Positions 18,338-26,814 of a stretch of 64,000 bases of DNA are shown here, piece after piece. A program made the position numbers and the translations under genes. This DNA is from PALSA-1006 sp963733265. GTDB taxonomy: Bacteria; Pseudomonadota; Gammaproteobacteria; Burkholderiales; Gallionellaceae. Position 1 is the stretch's first letter. Every line of letters begins with the position of its first letter. The stretch spans positions 1 to 64,000 of the forward strand of contig CAVTCF010000008.1 in assembly GCA_963733265.1 (NCBI GenBank). Reading direction: 5' to 3'. The notes beneath the pieces were generated by a model that saw nothing but the letters and a program-made list of their open reading frames with translations, ran no database searches and was not told the DNA's origin.

Positions 18338-19537
18338 ATGAGTGCCATCCCCTCACAATCGATTCGTATTGTCGCATTGCTTTGCCTTGCCGAAGCATTT
18401 AGCATGACTGGGTTTGCCGCCTACCCTGCCATTTTGCCTATGCTCAGCAAGGAATGGGGAATGACCGGGGGCGATGCGGGCTTGGTTAGTGGTTCCTTCT
18501 TCTTCGGCTACATGCTTACAGTCCCAATGCTCTCTGGCATTTCCGACCGGATCGACGCACGTACCGTGTTTGCGACTTCTTGCGTTTTGGCGGCAATTGG
18601 AATTGCTGGCTTCGCACATTTCGCCAATAGCGTGGCAAGCGGTATGATTTTTCAGGCGATTGCCGGGGCAGGGTTGGCTGGTACCTACATGCCGGGACTT
18701 AAGGCGCTTACTGATCGAATTGACGGAATAAGCCAAGCGCGTTTCATTTCGTTCTATACAGCAGCATTTGGAATCGGCACCAGTATTTCTCTACTTAGCA
18801 CTGGCTGGCTCGTCGGAATTATGCCTTGGCGTTTGGCTTTCAACATATTGGCTTTCGGCCCCCTTGGGGCAGCACTGGTAGTCTTCCTTGGACTGCGGGC
18901 TCAAAAGTCCCATACCGCACATCATGCACCGTGGTTTCCTCGCATTGCTCCAATATTTCGACAGAAAAATACGCGCCGATACATCGTAGGTTACACAGCA
19001 CATTGTTGGGAGCTTTTTGGCCTGCGTTCCTGGATGGTTGCGTTTATTGTCTTTGCCTATGACACACATCAGGCTATTCCTTCCATTAGTGCGACCGAAG
19101 CTGCAGCCCTTATCAATTTAGTGGGCTTGCCGGCGAGCATCCTCGGCAACGAATTGGCGGGGCATCTTGGCCGCGCTCGCTGGATCGCTGGCATCATGGC
19201 CGTTGCCGGTGTTCTTTGTTGGATAGTTGGTATTTCATCAACTTGGCCTTGGTGGCTAATGTTGACCATACTTGCCGTATATTTTGTAATGGTGATGGCA
19301 GATTCAGCAGCACTCACAACCGGGCTAATACAGGAGACACCTTTGGCGCAACGAGGAGCAGCTATGGGGGTGTATTCGCTGCTTGGCTTCGGCGCTGGTA
19401 GCTTGGCCCCTTTGGTATTTGGCATAACATTGGATGCAGCACTTAGTTACGGATCTTCATTGGCATGGACGCTAGCTTTGGGAACTCTTGGGTTCGGCGG
19501 ATTTGTTTGGTCGATTTTACAACGCATTTCCAAGTAA
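18338..19537 (+). CDS. MFS transporter, probably for phosphonoacetate or product
   Basis: A 399-aa major facilitator protein with about 12 hydrophobic segments and the loop GISDRIDARTVF (motif A-like) after TM2. It starts 22 bp after phnA and is certainly in the same transcript. Substrate is not readable from sequence. Given the neighbours, phosphonoacetate or a similar organophosphonate is likely, which would make the phnE permease redundant. Confidence 0.85.
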   Translation: MSAIPSQSIRIVALLCLAEAFSMTGFAAYPAILPMLSKEWGMTGGDAGLVSGSFFFGYMLTVPMLSGISDRIDARTVFATSCVLAAIGIAGFAHFANSVASGMIFQAIAGAGLAGTYMPGLKALTDRIDGISQARFISFYTAAFGIGTSISLLSTGWLVGIMPWRLAFNILAFGPLGAALVVFLGLRAQKSHTAHHAPWFPRIAPIFRQKNTRRYIVGYTAHCWELFGLRSWMVAFIVFAYDTHQAIPSISATEAAALINLVGLPASILGNELAGHLGRARWIAGIMAVAGVLCWIVGISSTWPWWLMLTILAVYFVMVMADSAALTTGLIQETPLAQRGAAMGVYSLLGFGAGSLAPLVFGITLDAALSYGSSLAWTLALGTLGFGGFVWSILQRISK

Positions 19538-19956
19538 CTATAGCGGTCAGTAGCTGTGAATTTTTGAAATCCCATGGCTGAGTGGTGCCCATCAGGACAA
19601 GCTGGCATGTGAAAAACGGAATTCCGCTGTCTTTCTTATGGCGTTGAATCTTATGGCGTTGAATTCGCATAAGTCAATTGCAGAAAGGGGTTACTTGTTG
19701 CCGAAAAGTGGCAACTTAAATTCAGTGACTGGATTAGAATGAGAAAGCGGTCATTAGGGATTTTAAAGAATGAAATCACACTATCGGCCATCCAGGGACA
19801 GTCGACTACGGCAGCTTTGGGGAAGGCAAATTTGCAAATCGAGGGTGGGCTTAGTACATAACTCGGCTCATTGTAAATCGTGGCAACGCTCTCAAAAATG
19901 TTTTAGTATGTTGCTTGGCCACTCAGGCATCTACCCACAATTGGAGCAACAAGGCT
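19538..19956. other. intergenic region, no gene seen
   Basis: About 420 bases after the MFS gene. There is a short direct repeat of TTATGGCGTTGAAT at 19636 and 19649 and a GTTACTTGTTGCC motif, but no convincing coding frame or terminator. Confidence 0.5.
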
Positions 19957-20214
19957 ATGCCTGAAATATCTCGTTTTTTTGGCATTGTGATTTACATGAA
20001 CTTTCGCGAACATCCGCCGGTTCATTTTCATGCTGTTTATGGAGAGTTCGAGGCATTGATTACGCTGGATGGAAAGGTGTATTCTGGTAGCCTGCCATCA
20101 AGGGTATTGTCGCTAGTGAGAGAATGGCTGGCATTACACCGCGACGAACTCGCGCTAGATTGGAAATTGGCGCAGGAACGCAAACCGATTAACCCGATAG
20201 CCCCTTTGGAGTAA
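19957..20214 (+). CDS. DUF4160 protein
   Basis: An 85-aa protein from ATG 19957 (MPEISRFFGIVIYMNFREHP). It has the family signature PPVHFHAVYGEFEALI followed by LSLVREWLALHRDEL. The longer frame from 19915 adds unrelated residues. DUF4160 genes are commonly paired with DUF2442 genes, as here (4-bp gap), and the pair is thought to be toxin-antitoxin-like, although the function is unproven to my knowledge. Confidence 0.88.
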   Translation: MPEISRFFGIVIYMNFREHPPVHFHAVYGEFEALITLDGKVYSGSLPSRVLSLVREWLALHRDELALDWKLAQERKPINPIAPLE

Positions 20215-20218
20215 CGTC

Positions 20219-20476
20219 ATGATCCTCCACACAACCGAAGTCACGCCTTTGCCAGAATATAAACTCTCCGTTCGTTTCAATAACGGGGAAGCTGGAGTCA
20301 TTGATCTATCCTCAGAACTGACAGGCGATATGTTTGCGCCACTGCTGGCACCTGAACTTTTCGCCACCGCTTACCAGCATCCAGAAATGCGCACTGCAGC
20401 TTGGGCTAACGGTGCTGATCTTGCCCCGGAGTTTTTGCTCGATTTGCTGCATGGTCGATTACAGCAAGCCGCCTGA
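20219..20476 (+). CDS. DUF2442 protein
   Basis: An 85-aa protein (MILHTTEVTPLPEYKLSVRF, then NNGEAGVIDLSSEL and DLAPEFLLDLL) matching the DUF2442 pattern of a small beta-rich domain. It is co-transcribed with the DUF4160 gene just upstream. Probably the partner in a small two-gene module. Confidence 0.88.
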   Translation: MILHTTEVTPLPEYKLSVRFNNGEAGVIDLSSELTGDMFAPLLAPELFATAYQHPEMRTAAWANGADLAPEFLLDLLHGRLQQAA

Positions 20477-20740
20477 TTCAACAAGTTCGCCCTTTCCATT
20501 TACAGCGGAATAATGGGTGTCTCTAACCAACCATATAAGAGCCATTGGAGCTGTCGATGGTTGTCGGGCGGCACCCGGCCACTTTCTGCCTTTGGCGACT
20601 GGCAGCTAACTTGCAGTCTAATTTTTTATCTGCCAATAGATTTTGGTTGCGGTAGAGGAGCAAAACTTAGGAATCATAGACCTTTGCAAATTCGATGCTC
20701 TAATGCTACGTAATTAGTGAACACAATATTTGGACACCCT

Positions 20741-20801
20741 TGAATCGATTCGTTCGGCGCAATGCGCTATGTTTATTGACGCCCTACTATTGCAACTTAC
20801 G
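20741..20801. repeat. 61-bp intergenic repeat, copy 1
   Basis: This 61-bp sequence with a GGCGCAATGCGC palindrome recurs at 22139-22199 with about 90% identity. The style (GGCGCAATGCGC ... TTATTG ... CGCCCTAC) resembles dispersed repeats found in many betaproteobacterial genomes. Confidence 0.75.
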
Positions 20802-20867
20802 AGTTACCATTCCACCTACGCGCATTCACAGCTGCCCGATTAGCACGAAGTGACTGTCAGTTTAGAT

Positions 20868-21092
20868 TCAACTTTTCAATGTGGTTATTTTTCGTGCCAC
20901 ATCTCCATTCCAATCAACTACTGCAGCACGAATTCTTACTTCACGATCTGCACCTGCTGGAATAATAAACTCAGGCCCACGGTGATTACATTTGCCACAT
21001 ACTACTTGCACAAGCCCCACATGTTCGCTAATGCCGCTATTTCCTCGGCATTTAGGACATGGTTTGCAAATCAGTTCCACAAGCTCTTTCAT
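20868..21092 (-). CDS. Lar-like zinc-ribbon protein
   Basis: A 74-aa protein with two CxxC pairs (KPCPKCRGN and VVCGKCNHRGPE) and an AAVVDWNGDV end. This is the pattern of Lar-type restriction-alleviation proteins of prophages (CPFCG ... CGA.GP ... A...WN). Its ATG overlaps the stop of the preceding gene (TAATG), so the two are coupled. A generic zinc ribbon is the alternative. Confidence 0.6.
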   Translation of the reverse strand: MKELVELICKPCPKCRGNSGISEHVGLVQVVCGKCNHRGPEFIIPAGADREVRIRAAVVDWNGDVARKITTLKS

Positions 21093-21355
21093 TAATTATA
21101 TTTTCCCACCTCGGAAAAATGTACTTCAATTTTCTGCATGCTTGCACCATGTTCTTTTAACTGTTTTTGATGGTGCTCAAGCAAATCGCCTTTACATATA
21201 CTGTCCAACTCAACATCAGATTTTTTCTTTACCAAAGGTTGCAATTTAGCGATTGCGGTAGCAGCTTCACCAGTGAGTTTTGATAAGTCTGTTCCAGCAG
21301 GAACAACCACGCCATACGATCTTTTTGAATTGCTTTGATATGCATCAATTTTCAT
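21092..21355 (-). CDS. hypothetical protein coupled to the Lar-like gene
   Basis: An 87-aa soluble protein from ATG 21355 (MKIDAYQSNSKRSYGVVVPA), chosen because GGAG precedes it by seven bases. It is lysine-rich with no recognised domain. Its stop codon overlaps the ATG of the Lar-like gene, which indicates a two-gene operon, possibly of phage origin. Confidence 0.6.
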   Translation of the reverse strand: MKIDAYQSNSKRSYGVVVPAGTDLSKLTGEAATAIAKLQPLVKKKSDVELDSICKGDLLEHHQKQLKEHGASMQKIEVHFSEVGKYN

Positions 21356-21569
21356 TTTTTGCTCCATTTTGGTTTATTGAAATAAACTTGTTATCGGAAG
21401 TTTGTCTCGCGAGACTGGCTCCGAAATACATACACTTAACTAGGATAGTGGCTGAATGTTCAACTTATACGCCTTATAGCTTCATCTAATCCGATTTCAA
21501 CACTGACCTGAAAACCACCTGTTCTCTGAAAAAAAATTCCAGAACCATCACTCTTTTATGAAGCATCAT

Positions 21570-22062
21570 CTAGTCCACCCCCATAAACCGCCCGACCAGC
21601 GGATCGTAATACCTCGCGCCCATGTGGGTCAGGCCGATGTCTTTGTCGTAAGGCTTGCCGGTGAACCACAGCTTGTTGTCCGTGGACGGCGGTTGTACCG
21701 GGTCGCCGTAGGGACGGTAGCTTTCTTTCCACAGCAGGTTGCCGGTCGCGTCCGTCTCCGCCAGCGGTGTGCCGCTGATGTCGTTGTGGTAATAGGTGAT
21801 CACGTTGGCGACGATGGTCATGCCCACCACGGCGGACGTGCTGCCCAAATTATTCGCATCCCCGCCATACACCGCCGTCAGACTGTGTGCGCCGACGCTG
21901 GCAAAGGAAGTGGCCAGGCTCGCCTGCCCTGCCGAGATTGTGCCGTACCGATTACCTTTGCGCCATCTTTGAAGGTCACCGTACCGCTCGGCAAGTTACC
22001 GGTGAACGTGGCAATCAACGAGACAGGCTGCCCCAGCCCGGCGGGGTTGGTTTTTAAAGAGC
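21570..22062 (-). pseudogene. RHS-repeat protein fragment with Ig-like domain
   Basis: Reading leftward, an Ig-like (Big_3 type) domain (LPSGTVTFKDGAKVIG) is followed by a one-base frameshift near 21955, then the RHS core signature (GLTHMGARYYDPLVGRFMG). The frame stops at GVD just where an intact RHS protein continues with DPKGF. No toxic tip is left. The core is nearly identical to that at 23406-23620, pointing to local duplication. Confidence 0.82.
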
Positions 22063-22138
22063 GATGTTGCTAAAAACGGGGACTAATTGTTCGGATGCAG
22101 ATTACTTAGCTTTGCAAAATCAAAAGTCGCGCCCCCCC

Positions 22139-22199
22139 TGAATCGACTCGTTCGGCGCAATGCGCTTGGCTTATTGACGCCCTACCATTGCAACTTACG
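22139..22199. repeat. 61-bp intergenic repeat, copy 2
   Basis: Second copy of the repeat at 20741-20801, same orientation, placed just after the probable immunity gene. The two copies bracket the Lar-like operon and the dead RHS fragment. Confidence 0.75.
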
Positions 22200-22226
22200 C
22201 GCGTTGCTGTGCTATCGACCCCGGTT

Positions 22227-22835
22227 TTAACGTGGCAGCGAGCCAAGATATAACTTAAGCTGTTTCAGTTCTGCTGCTTCTTCGATGAAGTGCTTGCCAA
22301 CAAAAATTTCTGTTTGTTCTTCTAGGAAATTAAGTGCGCCTTCGATATCTCCACTCAAATACAACGCAGCCGCATATCGCTCTGGTGCCCCGCCGAGACT
22401 GGCGATTTCCTTGCGAATACGCGGAAGCAATTCACCATAGCTGGCAAGACTGCGTATGTAAGGAATCCCATATTGCCCGATGGTATCAGCGAGGCGCGCC
22501 GCCTCTGGCAAAATATCGGTTTCAGTTTCAAAAATAAATTCTTTAACTTTGGGACATGCCTCACCGAGAGGGTAACTGATCGTAGTCCAGCGCCCCATTT
22601 GGTATTTTTCGCCTGCTGCAGCAGCTATCAACTTCATCAGGGGAACACAATGAATACCAATGTTTGGATTAACCCTCACGAAAGTGGAATGCACACCTTG
22701 ATTAAGTCCAATCCAACCCATGAAATTTTCATCGAGGGCTAAACTTCCTATCCCATACTTCCTGCGAATACCAAGCACGGCGAGTGCCTCATAACAAGCG
22801 AGATCAATTACTTTAGGGTCTGGACGTTTGTTCAT
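22227..22835 (-). CDS. probable immunity protein for the RHS tip toxin
   Basis: A 202-aa soluble protein (from ATG 22835; a GTG at 22868 would add 11 residues and overlap the toxin gene by 20 bp). The family is not recognised. It is alpha-rich, with a C-terminal helical repeat-like region (AERYAAALYLSGDIEGALNF). It lies directly downstream of the RHS C-terminal toxin gene, the invariant position of immunity genes, and differs in composition from the RHS core. The call rests on that position. Confidence 0.6.
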   Translation of the reverse strand: MNKRPDPKVIDLACYEALAVLGIRRKYGIGSLALDENFMGWIGLNQGVHSTFVRVNPNIGIHCVPLMKLIAAAAGEKYQMGRWTTISYPLGEACPKVKEFIFETETDILPEAARLADTIGQYGIPYIRSLASYGELLPRIRKEIASLGGAPERYAAALYLSGDIEGALNFLEEQTEIFVGKHFIEEAAELKQLKLYLGSLPR

Positions 22836-22848
22836 AATTATAAAAAAC

Positions 22849-23637
22849 TCATTCTGAAGTTGGCCCACGAACTTTTATTCTGTCAGTAACATGTGAGTCA
22901 ATCGTAGTGGGTTGGCCCGGTTTCAGGCCAGCCATCTCAGCATTTTTACCCACCGGTGTCACCTTAACGCCATTTTCGATATCCTGTTTGAGCTGTGTTT
23001 GCCCTGCACTCAAACCAGCGTTCCCCGTTTTAGTTTCGACAACGCCAAAGACCCCCTCAATCTTAGTCACAAAATCAGCCACTGTCCTTTGTCCTGTGCT
23101 GGTTATGAATGTAATTTGCTCGCCTGCAATTTTCTCAGCTCCTAGCTCGGCGCGGGTTATAGCCTCCCCAATCTTTCCGACAGTTGCGTTGGCAGCAAGT
23201 CGTTCAGCGGCTGACACTCCCGCTTTACCTAGCCCTCCGCCAATCATCGGCACATCACTTGTGGCGATTTCATTGGCTATCAAACCGAACGCCAACAATA
23301 CTAGGAGCGGACTCCTTCCATCCGGATCAACAAACTTTTCCGGATTATTATTGGCATATTCATACCGATTAAACGACTGAACATTCCCCTCGTCAAAGCC
23401 CTTCGGATCCATCCCCATAAAGCGTCCGACCAGCGGATCGTAATACCTCGCGCCCATGTGGGTCAGGCCGATGTCTTTGTCGTAGGGCTTGCCGGTGAAC
23501 CACAGCTTGTTGTCCGTGGACGGCGGTTGTACCGGGTCGCCGTAGGGACGGTAGCTTTCTTTCCACAGCAGGTTGCCGGTCGCGTCCGTCTCCGCCAGCG
23601 GTGTGCCGCTGATGTCGTTGAAGGATAGGAAATTCAA
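22849..23637 (-). CDS. RHS C-terminal fragment with PD-(D/E)XK nuclease-like toxin tip
   Basis: The first ~95 residues are the end of an RHS core (MGARYYDPLVGRFMGMDPKG, then FNRYEYANNNPEKFVDPDGR). The tip that follows has GKIGEAITRAELGAEKIAGE, then RTVADFV and GVFGVVETKTG and a downstream Gln in LSAGQTQLKQD. The order E, D, ExK, Q fits a restriction-endonuclease-like toxin. The gene has no secretion or repeat regions: its 5' side is replaced at 23620 by an IS91-like end, which supplies the in-frame start (MNFLSF). It is thus an orphan tip, which could recombine onto a full RHS protein through its core. Confidence 0.75.
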   Translation of the reverse strand: MNFLSFNDISGTPLAETDATGNLLWKESYRPYGDPVQPPSTDNKLWFTGKPYDKDIGLTHMGARYYDPLVGRFMGMDPKGFDEGNVQSFNRYEYANNNPEKFVDPDGRSPLLVLLAFGLIANEIATSDVPMIGGGLGKAGVSAAERLAANATVGKIGEAITRAELGAEKIAGEQITFITSTGQRTVADFVTKIEGVFGVVETKTGNAGLSAGQTQLKQDIENGVKVTPVGKNAEMAGLKPGQPTTIDSHVTDRIKVRGPTSE

Positions 23638-24135
23638 CCACCCAAGTCAATATATTTTCGGCCCCGCTGCCCTGAGCCACCCCCATTTCCGTCTTCGAAC
23701 CCCGGAAAATATCTTCACTTTGCTTTTCGCCTCCCCGCAACAGCAATAATTTCCCGAAAACCCGCCCCACTCTGAACTCCGTACACAACCCTTCCCAATC
23801 GCGCTGCTGAAAACTTCTTTTCACCAAGCGACACTCTGATCAAATTCGATTTCCGGTTCCGGCTCGACTATCACCCATTCGTGATCACTACCTGCCTGCG
23901 CAAAATTCGCTGCCAATTCCCACAGCGGTGGCCCGCGTGCAGGAGCGATTCTCGGTGGCTGGCTTGATTCGCCGATATGCTCCAGAATCTTCCTCACGTC
24001 ACTCGCCTCGTTGATGAAGGCGATAATTCGCATCTGGGCTTGGCAGATCGGACAGGTTAAGGGGAATGCTTCATAAATGCGCGCCAGCAGCATGGCCCAC
24101 AGATAGTGCGACGCACGGCGAGGTTTTTCCTCTGC
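23621..24135 (-). mobile_element. IS91-like element fragment (3' end and transposase C-terminus)
   Basis: It starts with AAGGATAGGAAATTCAA like copies A and B. The outer ~200 bp are more divergent, while 23815-24135 is nearly identical to copy A and encodes the last ~105 residues of the transposase. It breaks off at 24135. The inner 5' part of the transposase is missing, so the fragment is dead, but it retains the end that abuts the RHS gene. Confidence 0.88.
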
Positions 24136-24577
24136 CAAAAATTCGTAATTGATCTAGGGTCATGGTTAATCTCTTTGCTTGAACCACAATATGCGCGTGA
24201 GCGATCAATTTATCAAACGAATAATTTTTGTTTGAATGATCGTGTAAAGAGATTGATCTTTTTTGTTTGCGTTAGTGGTGTATTTTGCAAATGAAGAGCT
24301 GCTTAATTCACCAGATGGAGCTGCGCCGCGCCTGCAAATTTCCAGTGTTTATAACAACAGCACTGGATCTGCGCATTCGCTGAGATGGCGAATAAATCTG
24401 CGTTTCCTTAGTCCTAAACCGCTGGGCGATAATTTTCCCGTACTTATTTGAACAATCGTCTTTTTCGCCTGACATTTATGTTCGTTCCACCCCGTCGACC
24501 AGATAAAAATCACTGACATTTCCGAACTAAGAATTCCTTCTGTTCCCCGATGTAAAAAATCCAGCCAAAGCCTGATG
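24136..24577. other. upstream region of the TonB/ABC operon
   Basis: About 440 bases with no gene of convincing composition. Stretches of AT-rich DNA and the inverted pair AGATCAAT / ATTGATCT occur near 24200-24260. I looked for a NifA upstream site (TGT-N10-ACA) and for cobalamin or molybdenum riboswitch cores and saw none that were convincing. Confidence 0.5.
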
Positions 24578-24592
24578 TGGCACGGCGCTTGC
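24578..24592 (+). promoter_or_regulatory. sigma-54 (-24/-12) promoter
   Basis: TGGCACGGCGCTTGC has the invariant GG and GC with ten bases between, matching the RpoN consensus TGGCAC-N5-TTGC. It lies 55 bp upstream of the TonB receptor start, which would leave a leader of about 40 nt. A sigma-54 promoter implies control by an enhancer-binding activator such as NtrC or NifA. Confidence 0.72.
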
Positions 24593-24646
24593 GATATAGC
24601 CATGTGAAAGATGCCTGATGGAGGCGTCTCAAATCAAGGAGTTTTT

Positions 24647-26809
24647 ATGTGTCAAAAATTTCAGGTTTCTGCTTTAAGCAGATATGTTTCTCTGGCGCTA
24701 GTCGCTCTTGCAGCTCCCTTGTCACAACCAGTCTGGGCTGCCGATCCCGGCACGCCTGCAACTACGACTGAGCTTCCCGAAGTGCAGGTTAAGGGCAAGC
24801 TGGAAACCAAGGAAGGAACGGCGGAAAGCGGCTACCGGAATACGACTGCCACAGCAGGTTTGTTCGGTAGTATGCCTATTCAGGATACGCCCTATTCGAT
24901 CAACGTTACCTCCGGCGAACAAATCGAAAATCGGGATGCACACACGGTTTCAGACGCACTTAAGACAAATCCCGCAGTCGCTACTCTGATGGATACCGGT
25001 GCTTATCCTTCAATGTCCAGAGTAATGATTCGTGGCTTTGCGGCAGCAGACCAAAATGATCAGCGTGATGGTTTGGGTGATCGAAGCTTTACTTATGTTC
25101 CGCTGGAAAATGTTGAACGCATCGAAGTGTTGAACGGTCTTTCAAGTTTTTTTAACGGCTTTGCCGATTTGGGCGGTGTGCTCAATTACGTCAGCAAGCA
25201 GCCCACTGCAACCCCGTTTACTTCCGTGGCTACCGGGCAATATGGCGGCGGCATTGATTACCTGCATGTCGATACCAGCGGTTCCATTGATGAGGGGAAA
25301 CGCTGGAGCTACCGGATTAATATGTACGGAGAGGATGGGGGTTCTTACATCAATGACAACAAGCAAAAACGTGACTTGCTCTCGGGCGTGGTCAACTTCC
25401 AGCTGAGTGGCAACACACTCATACATGCCGACATCTCGCATCAGGATCTGGAAATGGACGGCCTACAGTCATACATCAATGTTAATCCCGCTAATGGAAT
25501 TATGGTGCCGGACGCATCTAACTTCAGCGCGAAAACACAATATGGTCAGGATTGGACTTTTAACAAATCGGAAAAGGATCTGATAGGTTTTGGGCTGGAG
25601 TCCTCTCTAAATGATACCTTTAATTTGCGCGCAGCCTATCGTCACGGAGAAATGTGGAGGGCTTACCAATATGTCGGTGATACCCTGACAAATAATTCAG
25701 GCGGTTACAGTGAAACGGCGACAGGAACACCGCAACAGTACGAACAAACGAATTCGGCCTATGCATTAGTGGATTCAGATTTTCATACCGGCAGCATCGG
25801 AAACAAGTTGACCTTTGGGTATACCGGCACTTCTTTTCTCTACACGCGGGGAGATGATGTGAGCAAAGCACTTGGTTCATCCAATATTTACAACACCGCA
25901 AGCTTTCAAAATCCGAACTTGCTCATCGGCCCGACTAACGTTTGGTATCAACAGGCTTTCAACAGTTGGGTTGTCGGTGACAAGATGCAGCTTAATGACA
26001 AGTGGTCATCGGTGGTCGGCTTTAACGATACGGAGTTAGTGCAAACACGATGGGGCAGCGGCAGCACTTTAGCTACTCCCAACTACACTCAGAGCAAAAT
26101 AACACCCAGTTATGCTTTGCTTTTCAAACCGGTATCCGCGCTTACAACTTATGTTTCTTACGTGGAAGGCTTGCAGACGGGGGGCATAGCGCCGGCTACT
26201 GCCGCCAATGCGAACCAGATGTTGCTTCCCAGCGTTAGTTATCAATATGAATTTGGTGCCAAGGCCAGCTTGGGTCGCGTTGATATGACCGCCGCTCTGT
26301 TCGATATCGACGTGGTCAATCAATATCTTGATCCTGCCGACAACGTTTATAAGCAGGCTGGCAGAGAAGTTCACAAGGGGTTTGAAATCGCCGCTACCGG
26401 TAAGCTCACTGATCAACTGACTGTTGTTGCAGGCGGCACAATTCTGGACGCACAAATTACGCAAGACCCGAAATATAGCGGCAAAATTCCGGTAAACGTT
26501 CCAGAACAGCAAGCCCGTCTCTATTTTGAATACGCTCTGACCAAAATACCGGGGCTGACTCTTTCCGGCAGTCAAAACTATTCCGGAAAAAGAGCCGTGG
26601 ACTCCAATAACTTGAGCTTTATGGAAGCTTCAACCACTTACGATGCGGGGGTTCGTTATGAAACAAAATCAGGCGGGCACAAATTAAACTTCAATCTGAA
26701 TGTCAGCAATATTTTCGACAAAGCCTATTGGAGTTACTACAGCTCCGGCAACGGTTTGCTGCAGGGTTCGCCTAGAGTTATTTCTGTTACCGCCAAGATC
26801 GGTTTGTAA
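24647..26809 (+). CDS. TonB-dependent outer-membrane receptor
   Basis: A 720-aa receptor from ATG 24647 (GGAG seven bases upstream). It has a signal peptide ending near PVWA, a TonB-box region (ELPEVQVKG), a plug domain (IQDTPYSINVTSGEQIENRD, then PSMSRVMIRGFAA and NVERIEVLNGLSS) and a beta-barrel ending in SVTAKIGL. The plug resembles siderophore receptors. It heads an operon with a periplasmic binding protein, a nitrogenase-like protein and a FecCD-type ABC transporter, with its own tonB/exbBD set downstream. The ligand is unknown; a metal chelate or metal cofactor is likely. Confidence 0.92.
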   Translation: MCQKFQVSALSRYVSLALVALAAPLSQPVWAADPGTPATTTELPEVQVKGKLETKEGTAESGYRNTTATAGLFGSMPIQDTPYSINVTSGEQIENRDAHTVSDALKTNPAVATLMDTGAYPSMSRVMIRGFAAADQNDQRDGLGDRSFTYVPLENVERIEVLNGLSSFFNGFADLGGVLNYVSKQPTATPFTSVATGQYGGGIDYLHVDTSGSIDEGKRWSYRINMYGEDGGSYINDNKQKRDLLSGVVNFQLSGNTLIHADISHQDLEMDGLQSYINVNPANGIMVPDASNFSAKTQYGQDWTFNKSEKDLIGFGLESSLNDTFNLRAAYRHGEMWRAYQYVGDTLTNNSGGYSETATGTPQQYEQTNSAYALVDSDFHTGSIGNKLTFGYTGTSFLYTRGDDVSKALGSSNIYNTASFQNPNLLIGPTNVWYQQAFNSWVVGDKMQLNDKWSSVVGFNDTELVQTRWGSGSTLATPNYTQSKITPSYALLFKPVSALTTYVSYVEGLQTGGIAPATAANANQMLLPSVSYQYEFGAKASLGRVDMTAALFDIDVVNQYLDPADNVYKQAGREVHKGFEIAATGKLTDQLTVVAGGTILDAQITQDPKYSGKIPVNVPEQQARLYFEYALTKIPGLTLSGSQNYSGKRAVDSNNLSFMEASTTYDAGVRYETKSGGHKLNFNLNVSNIFDKAYWSYYSSGNGLLQGSPRVISVTAKIGL

Positions 26810-26814
26810 AAGAC

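Noticed and set aside
24136..24577. NifA enhancer, B12 or molybdenum riboswitch upstream of the TonB receptor
   Set aside because: No TGT-N10-ACA with the right spacing and no conserved riboswitch core could be found by eye.
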